DNA of 64,000 nucleotides from Adineta vaga (Eukaryota; Rotifera): NCBI GenBank assembly GCA_021613535.1, contig CP075494.1, positions 16,306,001 to 16,370,000 of the forward strand, read 5' to 3'. Shown piece by piece: positions 1 to 11,600 of this stretch (position 1 is its first letter; each line of letters starts with the position of its first letter). The notes under the pieces were generated by a model. It saw only the letters and a program-made list of their open reading frames with translations, ran no database searches and was not told where the DNA came from. The position numbers and the translations under genes were made by a program.

Positions 1-213
1 ATTCTCCATGAGCAGAAGATATGTAAAAATAAAATCTGAAGTGATTTTTTTCAAGGTGAATAATTATATACGTATGCTTATAAGAGTATTTCATTTTACA
101 ATTCTTTTCAATTTCATTGGCATCCGGAGTGTATATTAACCAATGACATCCACAATCTCCATCAACAATAAGTATAGAAAATGATGACTTTCAAATTCTT
201 TATCTATTTTGAA

Positions 214-1257
214 TTAATAATATAATTCTGCACTATTTAGATAGTTATTGCTGGATTCTCCACCAATCACTAATACTCTTCCATTCGGTAATAAGGATGC
301 TGTATGTTTGTATCGTTCATAATTCATTCTTTCAAAAGTCGTTGTCCATTTTCCTGTTAATGGATCATAAATTTCCACTCTATTTGTAGAAGTTGTATTA
401 TATCCGCCTGCAACTAAGACTTTTCCATTTGATAATACAGTTGCTGTATGTTTATATCGTGAATCTCGAAGGTTACTAGTAATATTCCAAGTATCAAGTA
501 ATGGATCATATAGAATAACTTTATTCGTTACATCAATACTACCAGTATATCCACCACTAATCATAATTCTTCCATCCATTAATGCAGATGCTACATGTTC
601 TCTTATTGGTGTAAGCATTTTAGTAGTGTTGTACCATCCTAAATAGAAACTTAACAATCATCTTAACATCCTAATTTCTTTTCTATTCATTAAATCTTGC
701 GATATGAACATATTAAAGATTAAAATATACGTATATTCATAAATCATTTCTGTTTTTTTACTAATCGAAAAGAAGAAATTGACCTATATAATAATCATTA
801 ATTTATAACATACTTCTCATTGTAGCAGTAGTAGTAGTAGTTATAGTTGCGGTTGCAGTTGTAGTTGTGGATGTAAATTCTCTCATAATTGGAATTATAT
901 TGGTTGTAGTTGTATTCATTGCTATTTATTAAGTATTAAGTTATATTCAAAAGTGAATTTTTCATCCTATCTTACTTGTTATTGGACAAATTCGTGGATC
1001 AATCATTGATACTGGATAACAAACAGGTTGTGAAGTACATCGAGGATGATGAACACAAATATGATCATCTTTAGCACAAGTATTGTTTATAGAATCACAT
1101 AAATCATGAGTTGAACAACTTGTCCAAAGAAAACCACATATACCAACATTATTAGCACCAGTCATATGAAAACATCCACATGCACTATTCGATGCACATC
1201 GACCATATTGAGATGTTTCAGAACAAATTGAACAATTCACGTCAATATATCGATAAA
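214..1257 (-). CDS. Secreted-type Cys-rich / Thr-linker / kelch-repeat protein, 5' end not resolved
   Basis: Three exons on the minus strand join in frame. The first is 1257-976 (Cys-rich, about 16 cysteines with Cx2C spacings). The second is 921-814, almost entirely Thr/Ala with Asn and Ile. The third is 638-214, with about three kelch-like units containing HTATVL, VLVAGG and YDPLTGKW, ending at a TAA stop. The donors (GTAAGA, GTATGT) and acceptors (AATAG, TTTAG) keep phase 1 at both junctions, which supports a single gene. Kelch units form beta-propeller blades; three blades is fewer than the six or seven of a closed propeller, so the protein may be shortened. Cys-rich head, Thr linker and kelch tail suggest an extracellular protein. 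The exon with start codon and signal peptide is missing: a hydrophobic candidate at 1357-1311 joins in the wrong phase. The function is unknown. Confidence 0.62.
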
Positions 1258-1724
1258 CTAAAATTAATAATGAAATTTATAAAAAATCAATCAGTTATCG
1301 TTAGCATTACTTGAGAAAGAGAATTAATGTAAAGCAAGAAATTGCTAATATAGTCATCGCTTGTATATCTATAATATCAAATCAAGATGGTAGTTTTTGT
1401 TTTTATATATACAACATAAAGAATATTGTAGCAATCATACAGCTTAATCTTTATATAATTGAGAATCAGATTCGTCATTTTCTAATAGATTTAATTGTTT
1501 CAACTAATCTTTTTTCTAAGAGAAGAAAAAACACTGAGGGTGTATATGTGAGAGAAATAATCACACGCATATCTTCAAGATATTATAACAAATTACAATG
1601 TATTTTATTGAAAATGGAAAACAAATTTTCAAATTATATTTTACAAGTATTGAATAAAATGTTAACTGTACTTAATGCATTATCTGTTACGAATAAGATC
1701 TAATCAATCATCGTTATTCAAATC

Positions 1725-1769
1725 TGAGTGAGTGTGTATATTTTAGCTATCTAACACCCTCACCCACTG
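1725..1769. repeat. Telomere-like hairpin, copy 1
   Basis: A GAGTGAGTGTG arm and a CACCCTCACCCAC arm flank an AT-rich loop. The loop is shared, in reverse orientation, with the copy at 26670-26724 (common core TATATTTTARCTATCTAA), so these are copies of one dispersed sequence and not chance GT runs. Confidence 0.6.
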
Positions 1770-2049
1770 ATTACTCAGAGTATTCATTGCAAGAACGATG
1801 AAGAACAATTGCTACAGATTATCGAGCATCACTGAAAACAAAACGTCAGTGAGTAGATGAACAACGGCATCGAATGATTCAGTTATTTCTGTCCGTTTAG
1901 ATGTCTCCCGAAAGAGATTTTCAATTGAAAGAGTGACGAGCAGTATTCTTCAGTGATGATCAAAGACTCTCGCTCGTCGTCCTCGCTGTCGTCGTCGGAT
2001 ATGACATTGAAGAAAAATACGCACACTCAGTCCGTTGTCAAAAAATATA

Positions 2050-2070
2050 CCACACCCACACCCTCAAGAA
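2050..2070. repeat. Telomere-like half-site ending in CCCTCAAGA
   Basis: Contains CACACCCACACCCTCAAGA, the commonest terminal form of the dispersed family in this window. No clear GT-rich partner arm lies within 60 bases. Confidence 0.5.
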
Positions 2071-2370
2071 TCAAGAAATGATTTACTTTTATGATAAAGA
2101 GAAAAAGAAAAACAGAATTCTGAATAGCATATTTCCTCTCAGTTTCACCTCGTTTATTTGTAATTTTCATCAGTATTTTTCTCTTACACTCTAAAGAGAG
2201 TAGTCAAGTTCTTAGAAGTGTAAATGTACATCACCACCCACAGAACATGATAGGCACTAGTACGGGACCTTTGAAGGTCGTGATGAACACTGTAATGAGT
2301 GATTATGGAAAGAACAAGAAAAAAGTCAAGTACTATACATAATGTGTAGAATAAACAACAAACATTGAAC

Positions 2371-2510
2371 CAGGGTGGGTATGGGGTGGGTGTGGGTGTG
2401 GGTGAGGGTGTGGGTGTGGGTGTGGGCACATCTTCTTCTCTCACATCTACACACCTACAGCCACAGCCACAGCCACCCACACCCGCACCCACCCACATCC
2501 ACACCGCATA
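2371..2510. repeat. Largest telomere-like inverted repeat (GTGTGGG arm, CACCCACAC arm)
   Basis: Positions 2371-2427 are tandem GGGTGTGGGTGTGGG-type repeats on the plus strand. Positions 2444-2510 are the complementary C-rich form (CACCCACACCCGCACCC). Together they make an imperfect palindrome of about 140 bases. The unit resembles the TGTGGG telomere repeat reported for Adineta vaga (from memory). The long reading frame across it on the minus strand is low complexity and is not called a gene. Confidence 0.7.
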
Positions 2511-2606
2511 ACACTCAGCTACCTTCACCAACACACTTACCTATATGATATTCACTCCACACCCGCAAGATGCACTTTTCCCCTACATCCTCACTTAGAC
2601 AGTACC

Positions 2607-2774
2607 CTAACCGCTAGTGGCATCGCCAGAAAAAATTGTTATGGGGGGCTCAGCCTATTTTTTGCCCCCTCTAGGGGGGGGGGGCAAACATATAAATTTG
2701 CAGTAGTTTCGAAACTTGGTAGGGGGGGCTCAGCCCCCCCCTATCCCCCCTCTGGATACGCCACTACTAACCGC
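2607..2774. mobile_element. hAT-type MITE, 152 bp, with 8-bp target duplication
   Basis: Element 2615-2766 is flanked on both sides by the identical octamer CTAACCGC (2607-2614 and 2767-2774). Its ends are inverted: TAGTGGCATCGCCAGA on the left, and TAGTGGCGTATCCAGA read inward from the right. An 8-bp duplication with TIRs of the form (C/T)AGTGGC is the signature of hAT transposons. The interior is G- and C-tract rich with no coding capacity, so it is non-autonomous. Confidence 0.85.
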
Positions 2775-3150
2775 ACCATTCTCCTACACCCGAATACTCG
2801 AATAATTGAACGAATACTCGAATTCAAGTTTCAAGTTATACATGTATGAAATTTAAAGTTGCTGTTAAAGTAATCATGTATTTAGATAAATCATACTCAT
2901 CAACAAACGATGAAATCGATATCGAATAATAATTCATATAGGAAAAGTAGAATTATTGTTAATAAAAGCAAATAATGACAAAATAAGTAATAGATAATGT
3001 GTCAGAAAGATTTTGAAAAAAGAAACGTATGATATGATAATGCAATTTAAAATAAAATAAGCAGAAAAAATAATGAATACATAAATGATTTAGAACATTT
3101 CATTTTATGCGTCAATTTATAGAATGAAAGTGTTTTATAATAAAATTCCA

Positions 3151-6100
3151 TTAATAATATTCAGCACTGTTCAAGTAAACACTGGCATTAGCTCCACCTG
3201 CAACTAATACTTTTCCATTTGCTAAAACGGATGCTGTGTGATATCGTCGTAACACACTCATATTTCCTATTGTTGTCCAAGTACCTGTTAACGGATTATA
3301 TAATTCAGCACTACTCAAGTAAACACCATTATTAGATCCACCTGTAACTAGCACTGTTCCATTTGCTAAAACGGATGCTGTGTGCACTACTCGTGGCACA
3401 CTCATATTTCCTGTTGTTGTCCAAGTACCTGTTAATGGGCTGTATAATTCAGCACTGTTTAAGTAAACACCATTATTATATCCACCTGTAACTAACACTG
3501 TTCCATTTGCTAAAACGGTTGCTGTGTGATATTGTCGTGGTACAGTCATATTTCCTATTGTTGTCCAAGTACCTGTTAACGGATTATATAATTCAGCACT
3601 GTTCAAGTTACCACCATTACCATATCCACCAGCAACTAACACTGTTCCATTTGCTAAAACGGTTGCTGTGTGAATTGCTCGTATCACACTCATATTTCTT
3701 ATTGTTGTCCAAGTACCTATTAACGGATTATATACTTCAGGACTGTTCAAGTTACCACCATTATTATATCCACCTGTAACTAACACTGTTCCATTTGCTA
3801 AAACGGTTGCTGTGTGATATGTTCGTGGCACATTCATATTTCCTGTTGCTGTCCAAGTACCCGTTAATGGACTGTATAATTCAGCACTGGTCAAGTAAAC
3901 AGCACCATTCTGTCCACCTGTAACTAACACTGTTCCATTTGCTAAAACGGTTGCTGTGTGATATCCTCGTGACACGCTCATATTTCCTGCTGTTGTCCAA
4001 GTACCTGTTAACGGATTATACAATTCAGCACTATTCAAGCAAACAGCGCCATTACATGCACCTGCAACTAACACTGCTCCATTTGCTAAAACGGTTGCTG
4101 TGTGATATGCTCGTGATGCACTCATATTTCCTGTTGTTGTCCATACTAAAATAGAGCAAATACATTAAAAAAGTGTTTCTGAATATCTTCAAAGCATTTA
4201 TTCGAGAATATTTTTTACTCGGCGATGTTACATATCATGGAATAAGTTTCTACCAATTCGCAAAATTTCATCACTGCTCTCAATACCGGACAGATCAAAT
4301 ACTACTGAATTCCTGGAATTCGTAGAAACTGATTCCGAAATGTTCAACATTACGGAAAAGGATGACTGATCATTAAAGATCAAAAGTTTCAAATAAAAAT
4401 GTTATTTATCATTCAATTATTGCTCTATATGAATTATAGGATCATTTATTCAAACCTTAGGATAAAAATTAAGAGTTTATTATCGAATCTAAAGTATCTT
4501 CGATCTCACATGAGTGATATATATATATCAACAATGTTTATCAATGATAAAGGTGTAAAAAGAGAAAGACAAATCTATTCTTCTTTTATTGCCCAGACAG
4601 ACAAATTGAGAAGAATTACGCGTAAAAACGATTGAAAATGTGCGCTTTTCCCGAATTTATTTTCGTTAGAATTTCAGCGCGTTTTTACCCTGAAAAAAAC
4701 GCCAAAAGTCACATATTTCAGGAAAAAACGCGTAAAAAACGCATTAAAACTTAAACAAAAATAAGCTTGTGAAAATGTACGAATTTTTTTTCTTTAAATT
4801 TTAACGCGTTTTTCCTGAAATATGTGGCTTTTGGCGTTTTTTTTTCAGGGAAAAAACGCGTAAAAACGCGCTGAAATTCTAACGAAAATAAATTCGGGAA
4901 AAGCGCACATTTTCAATCGTTTTTACGCGTAATTCTTCTCAATTTGTCTGTCTGGGTGTTCAATCGTATTTTTATTAATCTTAACAACTTAGAATGTCCT
5001 CTTCAAAACTTGATATCTCAATCAATTTTGTTAATGAATTCAGAAAATGAAATGATGAAACAAAAAAAGATCACTGACATTTTGTTCGACAACTTTTTCG
5101 ATCTTCATTACTCTAAATTTCTTGTAAGTTTATCTTGATCGATTATTGATCAAATAAAAATCCTTTGAATTAAATATAATCGTAATAATATGAAAAGATA
5201 GTTTGTTTTTCAAAATCTGTTCTAACCTTAAATCTGAAAATTCTTGATTGTTAAAAGATTGATGAAAAGAAGGTATAGTTTGATTAATTCATCATAGAAA
5301 TGAACAAAGTGTTTTATCTAGATTTTGTTTACCGGATGGACAAATCGAAGTTTAGACTGGCCAATATCCTCCTTAACTCATAGTAGGTGAACTAATGATT
5401 TAGTTTTACAGGCTTGGCTGTAAGTTTTCGAGTGGGTGAATCGAAATCCTGGGTAGGCGGCGCTCATTCTTCCCACCTTGTAGATAAATTACTATGGAAA
5501 TGAATACACACATGACTTCGAAATTAAGATTTACCCAAAAAGATTAAAATAAACTAATCTCATTTCACTGTGTAATATCAATATTATTTACGAAAATTTT
5601 AAAAATCAAATCAAATAGAACTAACGAAGGAACCGATGCAACTGATTGATCACTTTCTCAACGGAAGGTCCAGAGTCAGAAGCTTTTGACTATGTTAACT
5701 TCGAATGCGAATATAAAAATTGCTCAGAGATTATTCTAACGTGCTCATTTGTAAAACTACTTTTTTAATAATATAAGTATGTTGTGAAATTTTGTTTCCA
5801 TGCAAAAATATTATAGGATGTATCCTTCATATAAATTCAATTAGATACATATCTCAGGAAAAATCGATATGAAATAGAAACAAATCTTGCTTCATAGCCA
5901 TTTCAATATACTCTAGAATAAATTTGCTAAAACTTTAGTGAGGTGAAAATCAGTCTTACAGATAATCACACGTTACAGACCTAGCAGTGTTTCTTATATT
6001 CATATGCGTAATTATTATAGTCGATAACCTCTGACTGTAGGATGTCCGTTGAAAAAGAGGTTAATTAGTTGTATTATGATCTTCTAGTTATAGTTTCTAC

Positions 6101-7478
6101 CATTTTTTCAATGAGAATGACTGTTGCTAAATAAAATAAGAACTTGGTCTTAGCAATCGTTTTCAATAACCTACTAAAAGAACTGATAATTATCTCATTA
6201 TATTACTAACCGCGTGGTCCTTCTGTTGATGTTGTTGTTGATGCTGATGTTGAACTTGTTGTAGTTGAGCTTGATGTTGTTGAGGTTGAAGCTGTTGAGC
6301 TTGAAGTTGTTGACGTTGAGCTGGATGTTGTTGAGGTCGAAGTTGTTGTAGTTGAGCTGGATGTTGTTGAGGTCGAAGTTGTTGATGATGTAGTAGTTGA
6401 TTCTTTTTTTGTGTGAAAAATAAATATCAAAATGAGAAAAAAATGATTCAGCAAGGCATAAGTACAAATTGGTACTGTTTATTTGAAAAGTATGAATATC
6501 ACTCACTTTTAATGAATAACGGTAACTTCTCACATTTACCTCAAAGTCTTCTACTCCTCCTCTTCTACAAGAATGTGGATGTGGATTAAGATAACGACAA
6601 CACCTGTACCCACACCTATACTGCACTTCCAATATAAAGCGTGAAAGTCATTTTCCTTTGGGTCAAAATAGTTATTTCACATACTATTGGTTTTTAGTTT
6701 ATTCACGAAAAATGTACTATCCTAGTCTACTGAGTGTAATGAAATCTAATTTTCACCTAAAACCAGAATAATTAACCCGTGAAAATGTAATTCGAGTAAA
6801 AAACAAAACAGTGAAAACGATTTGGAAATAAGTGGCATGGATTTCATCATGGCCAAAATAGAGATCAAATTGCAAACTTTTATTTCCCATTTGTCAATAG
6901 ACCTAGTGTAACGAACTGGAGATGTTCGGCGTTAATGGCGACAAACTCCCAAACCCTTTGTAAACTTCCGTCCGATAGCTTTCTGCATTGTACTCAGATC
7001 TAGTTCTAAGGAAGCTCTATGGAAGGTTTGACATGTCTGCAACGACCTTCACGCGGCAACCCAAAGTCAACACTAGCTAAGTGCGGATCAATCGGTATAC
7101 GATGCGAAGAGCTCTTTCTTATGGTATATTACAACTATACTAACCTGGCGGCATTCGTGTTCCAGAAATGACTATCATTGTTGTGGTCTCTACGTTTGCT
7201 TGCAAGTTGCTATTTTGATCCACGATGTTGATAAACAATTGACATTTCAAATTTGCCTGTTGAAAAGTGATTGCTTTACATTGAGGTTGCCCTAAACAGT
7301 GGATTTGACATCGTAGGAGGTTCGGTGCAGTAGTAGTAATGAATGGCAAACAAGTTGAGTTAGCACATTGAAATTCCCATCCATTCATGATTGACATTGT
7401 AAACGAGTTTGTATCTTGCATGAGCGATTGTTCGAAAAGGCCGAATAAAAGCAACATTGAAATTCTTATCCAACCCAT
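3151..7478 (-). CDS. Secreted PAN-like / Ser-Thr linker / seven-kelch protein
   Basis: Three exons join in phase 1. Exon 7478-7145 starts at ATG 7478 with signal peptide MGWIRISMLLLFGLFEQ, followed by a Cys-containing PAN-like segment (CANSTCLPF, LLRCQIHCLGQPQCKAI). Exon 6402-6211 is a Ser/Thr linker. Exon 4145-3151 holds about seven kelch units of roughly 48 residues (HTATVLANGTVLVTGG, LNSAELYNPLTGTW), enough for a complete beta-propeller. The donors are GTTAGT in both cases and the acceptors are AAAAG and TTTAG. The product is probably an extracellular binding or adhesion protein. The near-identical kelch units suggest recent repeat homogenisation. Introns are 742 and 2065 bp; the second carries the foldback repeat at 4592-4956, unusually long compared with the ~50-bp introns elsewhere here. 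An alternative is two adjacent genes, but matched phases and domain order favour one. Confidence 0.75.
4592..4956. mobile_element. Foldback (long inverted repeat) element in a kelch-gene intron
   Basis: The left arm starts CCCAGACAGACAAATTGAG at 4592 and the right arm ends with its complement at 4956. Each arm is about 150 bases and they match almost base for base. The short asymmetric centre lies around 4735-4800. Motifs such as ACGCGTTTTT and AAACGCGT recur inside the arms. There is no coding capacity and I could not see a clear target duplication, so the superfamily is unassigned. The transcript of the host intron could fold into a very long hairpin here. Confidence 0.8.
5000..6200. other. 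Intron sequence without recognised content
   Basis: AT-rich sequence between the foldback element and the Ser/Thr exon of the kelch gene. I see no further exon, RNA gene or paired repeat in it. Reading frames here are short and have no coding character. Confidence 0.5.
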
Positions 7479-7514
7479 AACTCTTGTAGTCAGACTTTCA
7501 CTTGAGAACAACAA

Positions 7515-8630
7515 TTGTATTTAGAATAAAATGAATATCAACTGCTACTAGTAGAAGCCTTTTTATTCTCTTTTTTCTCTCTCTTTCTTTTCTCTCTTCT
7601 ATAATAAGAATATGCTTTTTATCTTAACCTATATTTTGAAAAAAAAAGTCATATCTTCATGTAATATTCAAAATTACTAAATGAAATATTCAGGATGAGA
7701 ATGGTGTGCTGGTTTTCTTTCAAACATTCTGAATAAATCATGCGCTAAAAAATGCTCCTGTTTCATAGTTATTGCGCAGATGGTAGGCAAAGGTGTTCAT
7801 CTTTTTTCTCCGTGTTCAATGTAGGGCAAAAAAAAAGAAACGAAAAAACACAATGGAGAATATATTATTATAATGAATGCTTGTCTAAGTTCTTTTATCT
7901 GATGACATCGATCTATTCAATATTTAGTTGTTCATTTTCATTCTTTCTTCCAGTTCGATGTTGCTATTACGTAAAAACTCGGCACTGACATTGCTTCTGT
8001 TCATATTTGTATCTGTAACACAGATTTGAATGTTGGCACTAAAGCATCAATAATTAATGACTTTCCATTTCATAATATTTTTCAATTCATCGCGATCTTC
8101 AAACAAGGCTCTAATTACTAATCCTATGATAGTGTTGAGAAGGAAGCACGAAGACGATTACAAAATTAGAGTTTTACCATGAACCGTTTACATTGTTCTA
8201 GAAAATTTTTCTTCATTTCTCTGTGTGACAAAACAATCTGAGCAAATTCATTTAACATTACACAAATACATAGATGTTTTATTAATTTACTTGGAAATTT
8301 TTGAGAGAATATTAAACGATTCGTTTCCAAAAGTTTGTTCAAATGAATGAAGTATTTTTTGTTAATCGTTATTAAAACTACTTGATTACCATCTCCTATA
8401 CTACATCCATTAACTAAATGTGTGAAGAGAATTTATTCCTAGAGTAATGAATTCCTTATCAGAAGTTCTGGTTGGAATTTTCATCTTTCCTTCTTTTATG
8501 ACTTTTGAAAAAAAAAGAAAACAATATCATCGACAAAAAACTGTTGCTATACACAACGTTGTGCAACTGAAGATTGATATGAAAGAACGTTATTTTTGAT
8601 CTACATATAGAGAGTGTGCATTAAGCATAT
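7515..8630. other. Intergenic region, nothing recognised
   Basis: AT-rich DNA between the start of the PAN/kelch gene and the 3' end of the LINE. It contains a pyrimidine tract near 7560-7600 (plausible promoter-proximal sequence of the kelch gene) and no supported gene. Confidence 0.4.
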
Positions 8631-8643
8631 TGTTTTTTAGTGA

Positions 8644-11600
8644 ATTATATTATAGTTCAGATCAGATAGGTGCCTTATCTGTTACAGACGTTGGCTAACA
8701 TGATACGCCAATTTTTCCGATCTTGAGCTGCGTGAAGAAAGTCTATTTTCGTGTAACCCTGTTTTTCAATCCAAAGGTTCATGTTTTCAAGATATTTGAT
8801 TCTTGGTCGGCCTTTATCTTTCTTTCCATTGATTTTTCCACTCAATACCAGATGTTCCATGCAACCTTTACGGATTATGTGGCCAAGGAATTTCAGTTGC
8901 CTATAACGGATGGTATTGATTAAAAATCTTTTCGATTTCGTTCTTTTTAATATTGACGCATTGGTTTCTCTAGCAGTCCAAGGTACATTGAGCATCCTTC
9001 TGAGAAACCGCATCTCAGTAGCCTCTAAGCGTTTTTCCATCTCTTTATTGATTGTCCAGCATTCAGATCCATACAAAAGAATCGACCATACATAACATTT
9101 GAGAACTCTTGTTTTAGTATTGATCGATATGGATCTGTTTTTCAAAATCGGACTCATCTTTTGGAAAGCTTGTTTGGAGAGAGCGATTCTCTTTTTGATA
9201 TCTTCATCACATCGGCCATCTGAGGTTATGATTGATCCCAAGTAGTTGAAGTGAGTGACTTGTTTGATTTGTGCACCATATATATTTACATTGCATGTCG
9301 GTGAAATTTTATTCTTTGAAATACTCATGCATTCTGATTTCTTGACATTAAGTGATAGGCCCATTTTTGTACTCTCTGTCGAGACTATATTAATCATCTT
9401 CTGCAACTCTGCTTCGGTGCTTGCTATCAATACAGTGTCGTCTGCATATCTTAGGTTGTTACAGTTGTATCCTCCAATTTTTACGCCTTCAACATCTTCT
9501 AGGTTTCTGAGTATCATTTCACTGTAGATGTTGAAGAGATCTGGAGATAGAACACATCCTTGTCTGACACCTCTCTTGATGTTTGTGTATTCACTTATAT
9601 CATTGTTTACTCTCATGGCGGCTTTTTGATCCCAATAAAGATTTCGAATTAATCGTAGATCTTTGCCATCAATATCGAGTTTCTCCAAAATTTGGAATAG
9701 ACTGTCGTGTTTGACTTTATCAAAAGCTTTTGTGTAGTCAAGGAAACATAGGTATAAGTCATGTTTGACTTCAATTGATCTTTCGATTATCATTCGAAGG
9801 ATGAAGATTGCGTTTCTAGTGCCTTTGTCAGGCATAAAGCCATATTGTTCTTTTGCGATTTCTGGCGTGATTTTATTTTTCATACGCATTATCAGAATCT
9901 TAAGCAAAACTTTTGTGATATGACTCATGAGGCTGATTGTGCGATGTAATTCACATTCAGTAGCTCCAGGCTTTTTTGGAAGTGCTATGAATACTGATTT
10001 TGTTAGATCTTCCGGAATTTCACCCGTATCATATATTTTGTTTATTAGTTTTGTCATGACATCTACACCTAATTCATCGAGACATTGAATCATTTCGATG
10101 GATATTCCATCTGGCCCTGTTGCTTTGTTTGTTTTCATTGATTTTATGGCCAGTCTTACTTCATCTTTCATTATTGGAGGCCCTTCTATATTTTTCTTTA
10201 TGTTAGGCTTAGAAGCTCTATTATCATCGAAGAGTTCCTCTATATATTCTGACCACCTGTTCAGTATGTCACCTTTTTCCATTAGAACGGTTCCATTTTT
10301 CGATTTGATACAACCTGAACTGGTGCATCTTGATTTTCCTGTTATTTCGTTGATCTTTTGATGAGCGAATTTGGTGTTTACACTCAACTTACTTTCGATC
10401 TCTGAACATTGTTCGTTCAACCATTTCTCTTTTGCCTCTGAACATTTCTTTTTGATTGATTTGTCTATCAATTGGTATTCGTGGGGGTTTGACTTCTTCA
10501 GTCGTCTTTGCTCCATTAGTTGTAAAATTTCATTAGTCATCCATCTTTTCTTTTTCTTTAATTGAGTTTTTGGAATTATTTCTTCAGCAGATGTTAGTAT
10601 GGATGATTTCATCTGTTCCCACAATACCTCGGTTTCTGTTATTTGATCTAGTGCTTCAAAACGATTCTGCACTTTTATGCGGAATTTTTCTTTCAGATCT
10701 GCATCAGTTTTCAGAATGTGAACTTGAAGCTTTATATTTTTCTGTGGATGATTTATTCTTTTTAGTTTTACTCGAATTTTGCTAATAACTGGGACATGAT
10801 CGCTACCACAGTCCGCTCCAGGAAATGCTTTAGAGAAAATGATTGAATTCCTGAATCGATGAGGGACCATAATGTAATCTATTTGATTTCTTGCCCGATC
10901 TCCTGGGCTTCGCCATGTCCATAGTCTACGTGGGTGATTTTTGAACCACGTGTTTGTGATTACGAGATTATGTGATTGGCACCAAGTTATTAAGTTATCT
11001 CCTCTGTCATTTTTGTTTCCTAAACCGAAAGGTCCTACTGTATTGCCAATTCTTTTATCTCCCACTTTTGCATTGAAGTCACCCATTACGTAAATGATAT
11101 CATCAGACTTACATTGTTTGTAGGCTTTGTCTAGATCTTCATAGAAGCTCGTGATTGCGTCATCATCATAATCGGCTGTTGGTGCGTAACATTGAATTAA
11201 TGAAGTGTTAAAGGGTTTGCTGTGGAGTTTTACAAGAAGAACTCTGTCTGAAACCGCCCAAACGCCTTGCAAACTCTTGGAGGTTTCTTTGTCAAGAAGC
11301 ATTCCTACTCCTTTCTCGTGTTTGTCTCCTCCAGAGTATAATAAAAGAAAGTTATCAGTTGTAAAAGATCCAGCACCCAGCCATCTGACTTCAGATAAGC
11401 CTAACGCATTTATTTTCATCCGTTCCATTTCGTTCTTTATATTGTCTAATTTTCCTTTCTGAAACATAGTTCTTACATTCCATGTTCCTATTTTGAGTGA
11501 GTTCTTGATTGGGACAGTAGCCTGTTGACGATCGAGGGTCACCTGTCGTACATGACCACCTCTACCGAGCGAGTTGTTCTCTCTGAGAACCCCCTTCACG

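Noticed and set aside
1311-1357. Signal-peptide-like first exon for the leftmost kelch gene (minus strand)
   Set aside because: Its GTAATG donor leaves phase 2, while the next exon needs phase 1; joining them gives a stop.
1311-1703. 130-codon plus-strand frame
   Set aside because: It has no motif and no convincing start context, and its composition is that of random AT-rich DNA.
2184-2534. 116-codon minus-strand frame rich in Gly, Cys, Pro, Thr
   Set aside because: It is a translation of the telomere-like inverted repeat; low complexity with no other coding evidence.
5430-5470. B-box-like GGTGAATCGAAATCCTGG
   Set aside because: It has an extra base against the consensus, and no A-box or tRNA fold precedes it.
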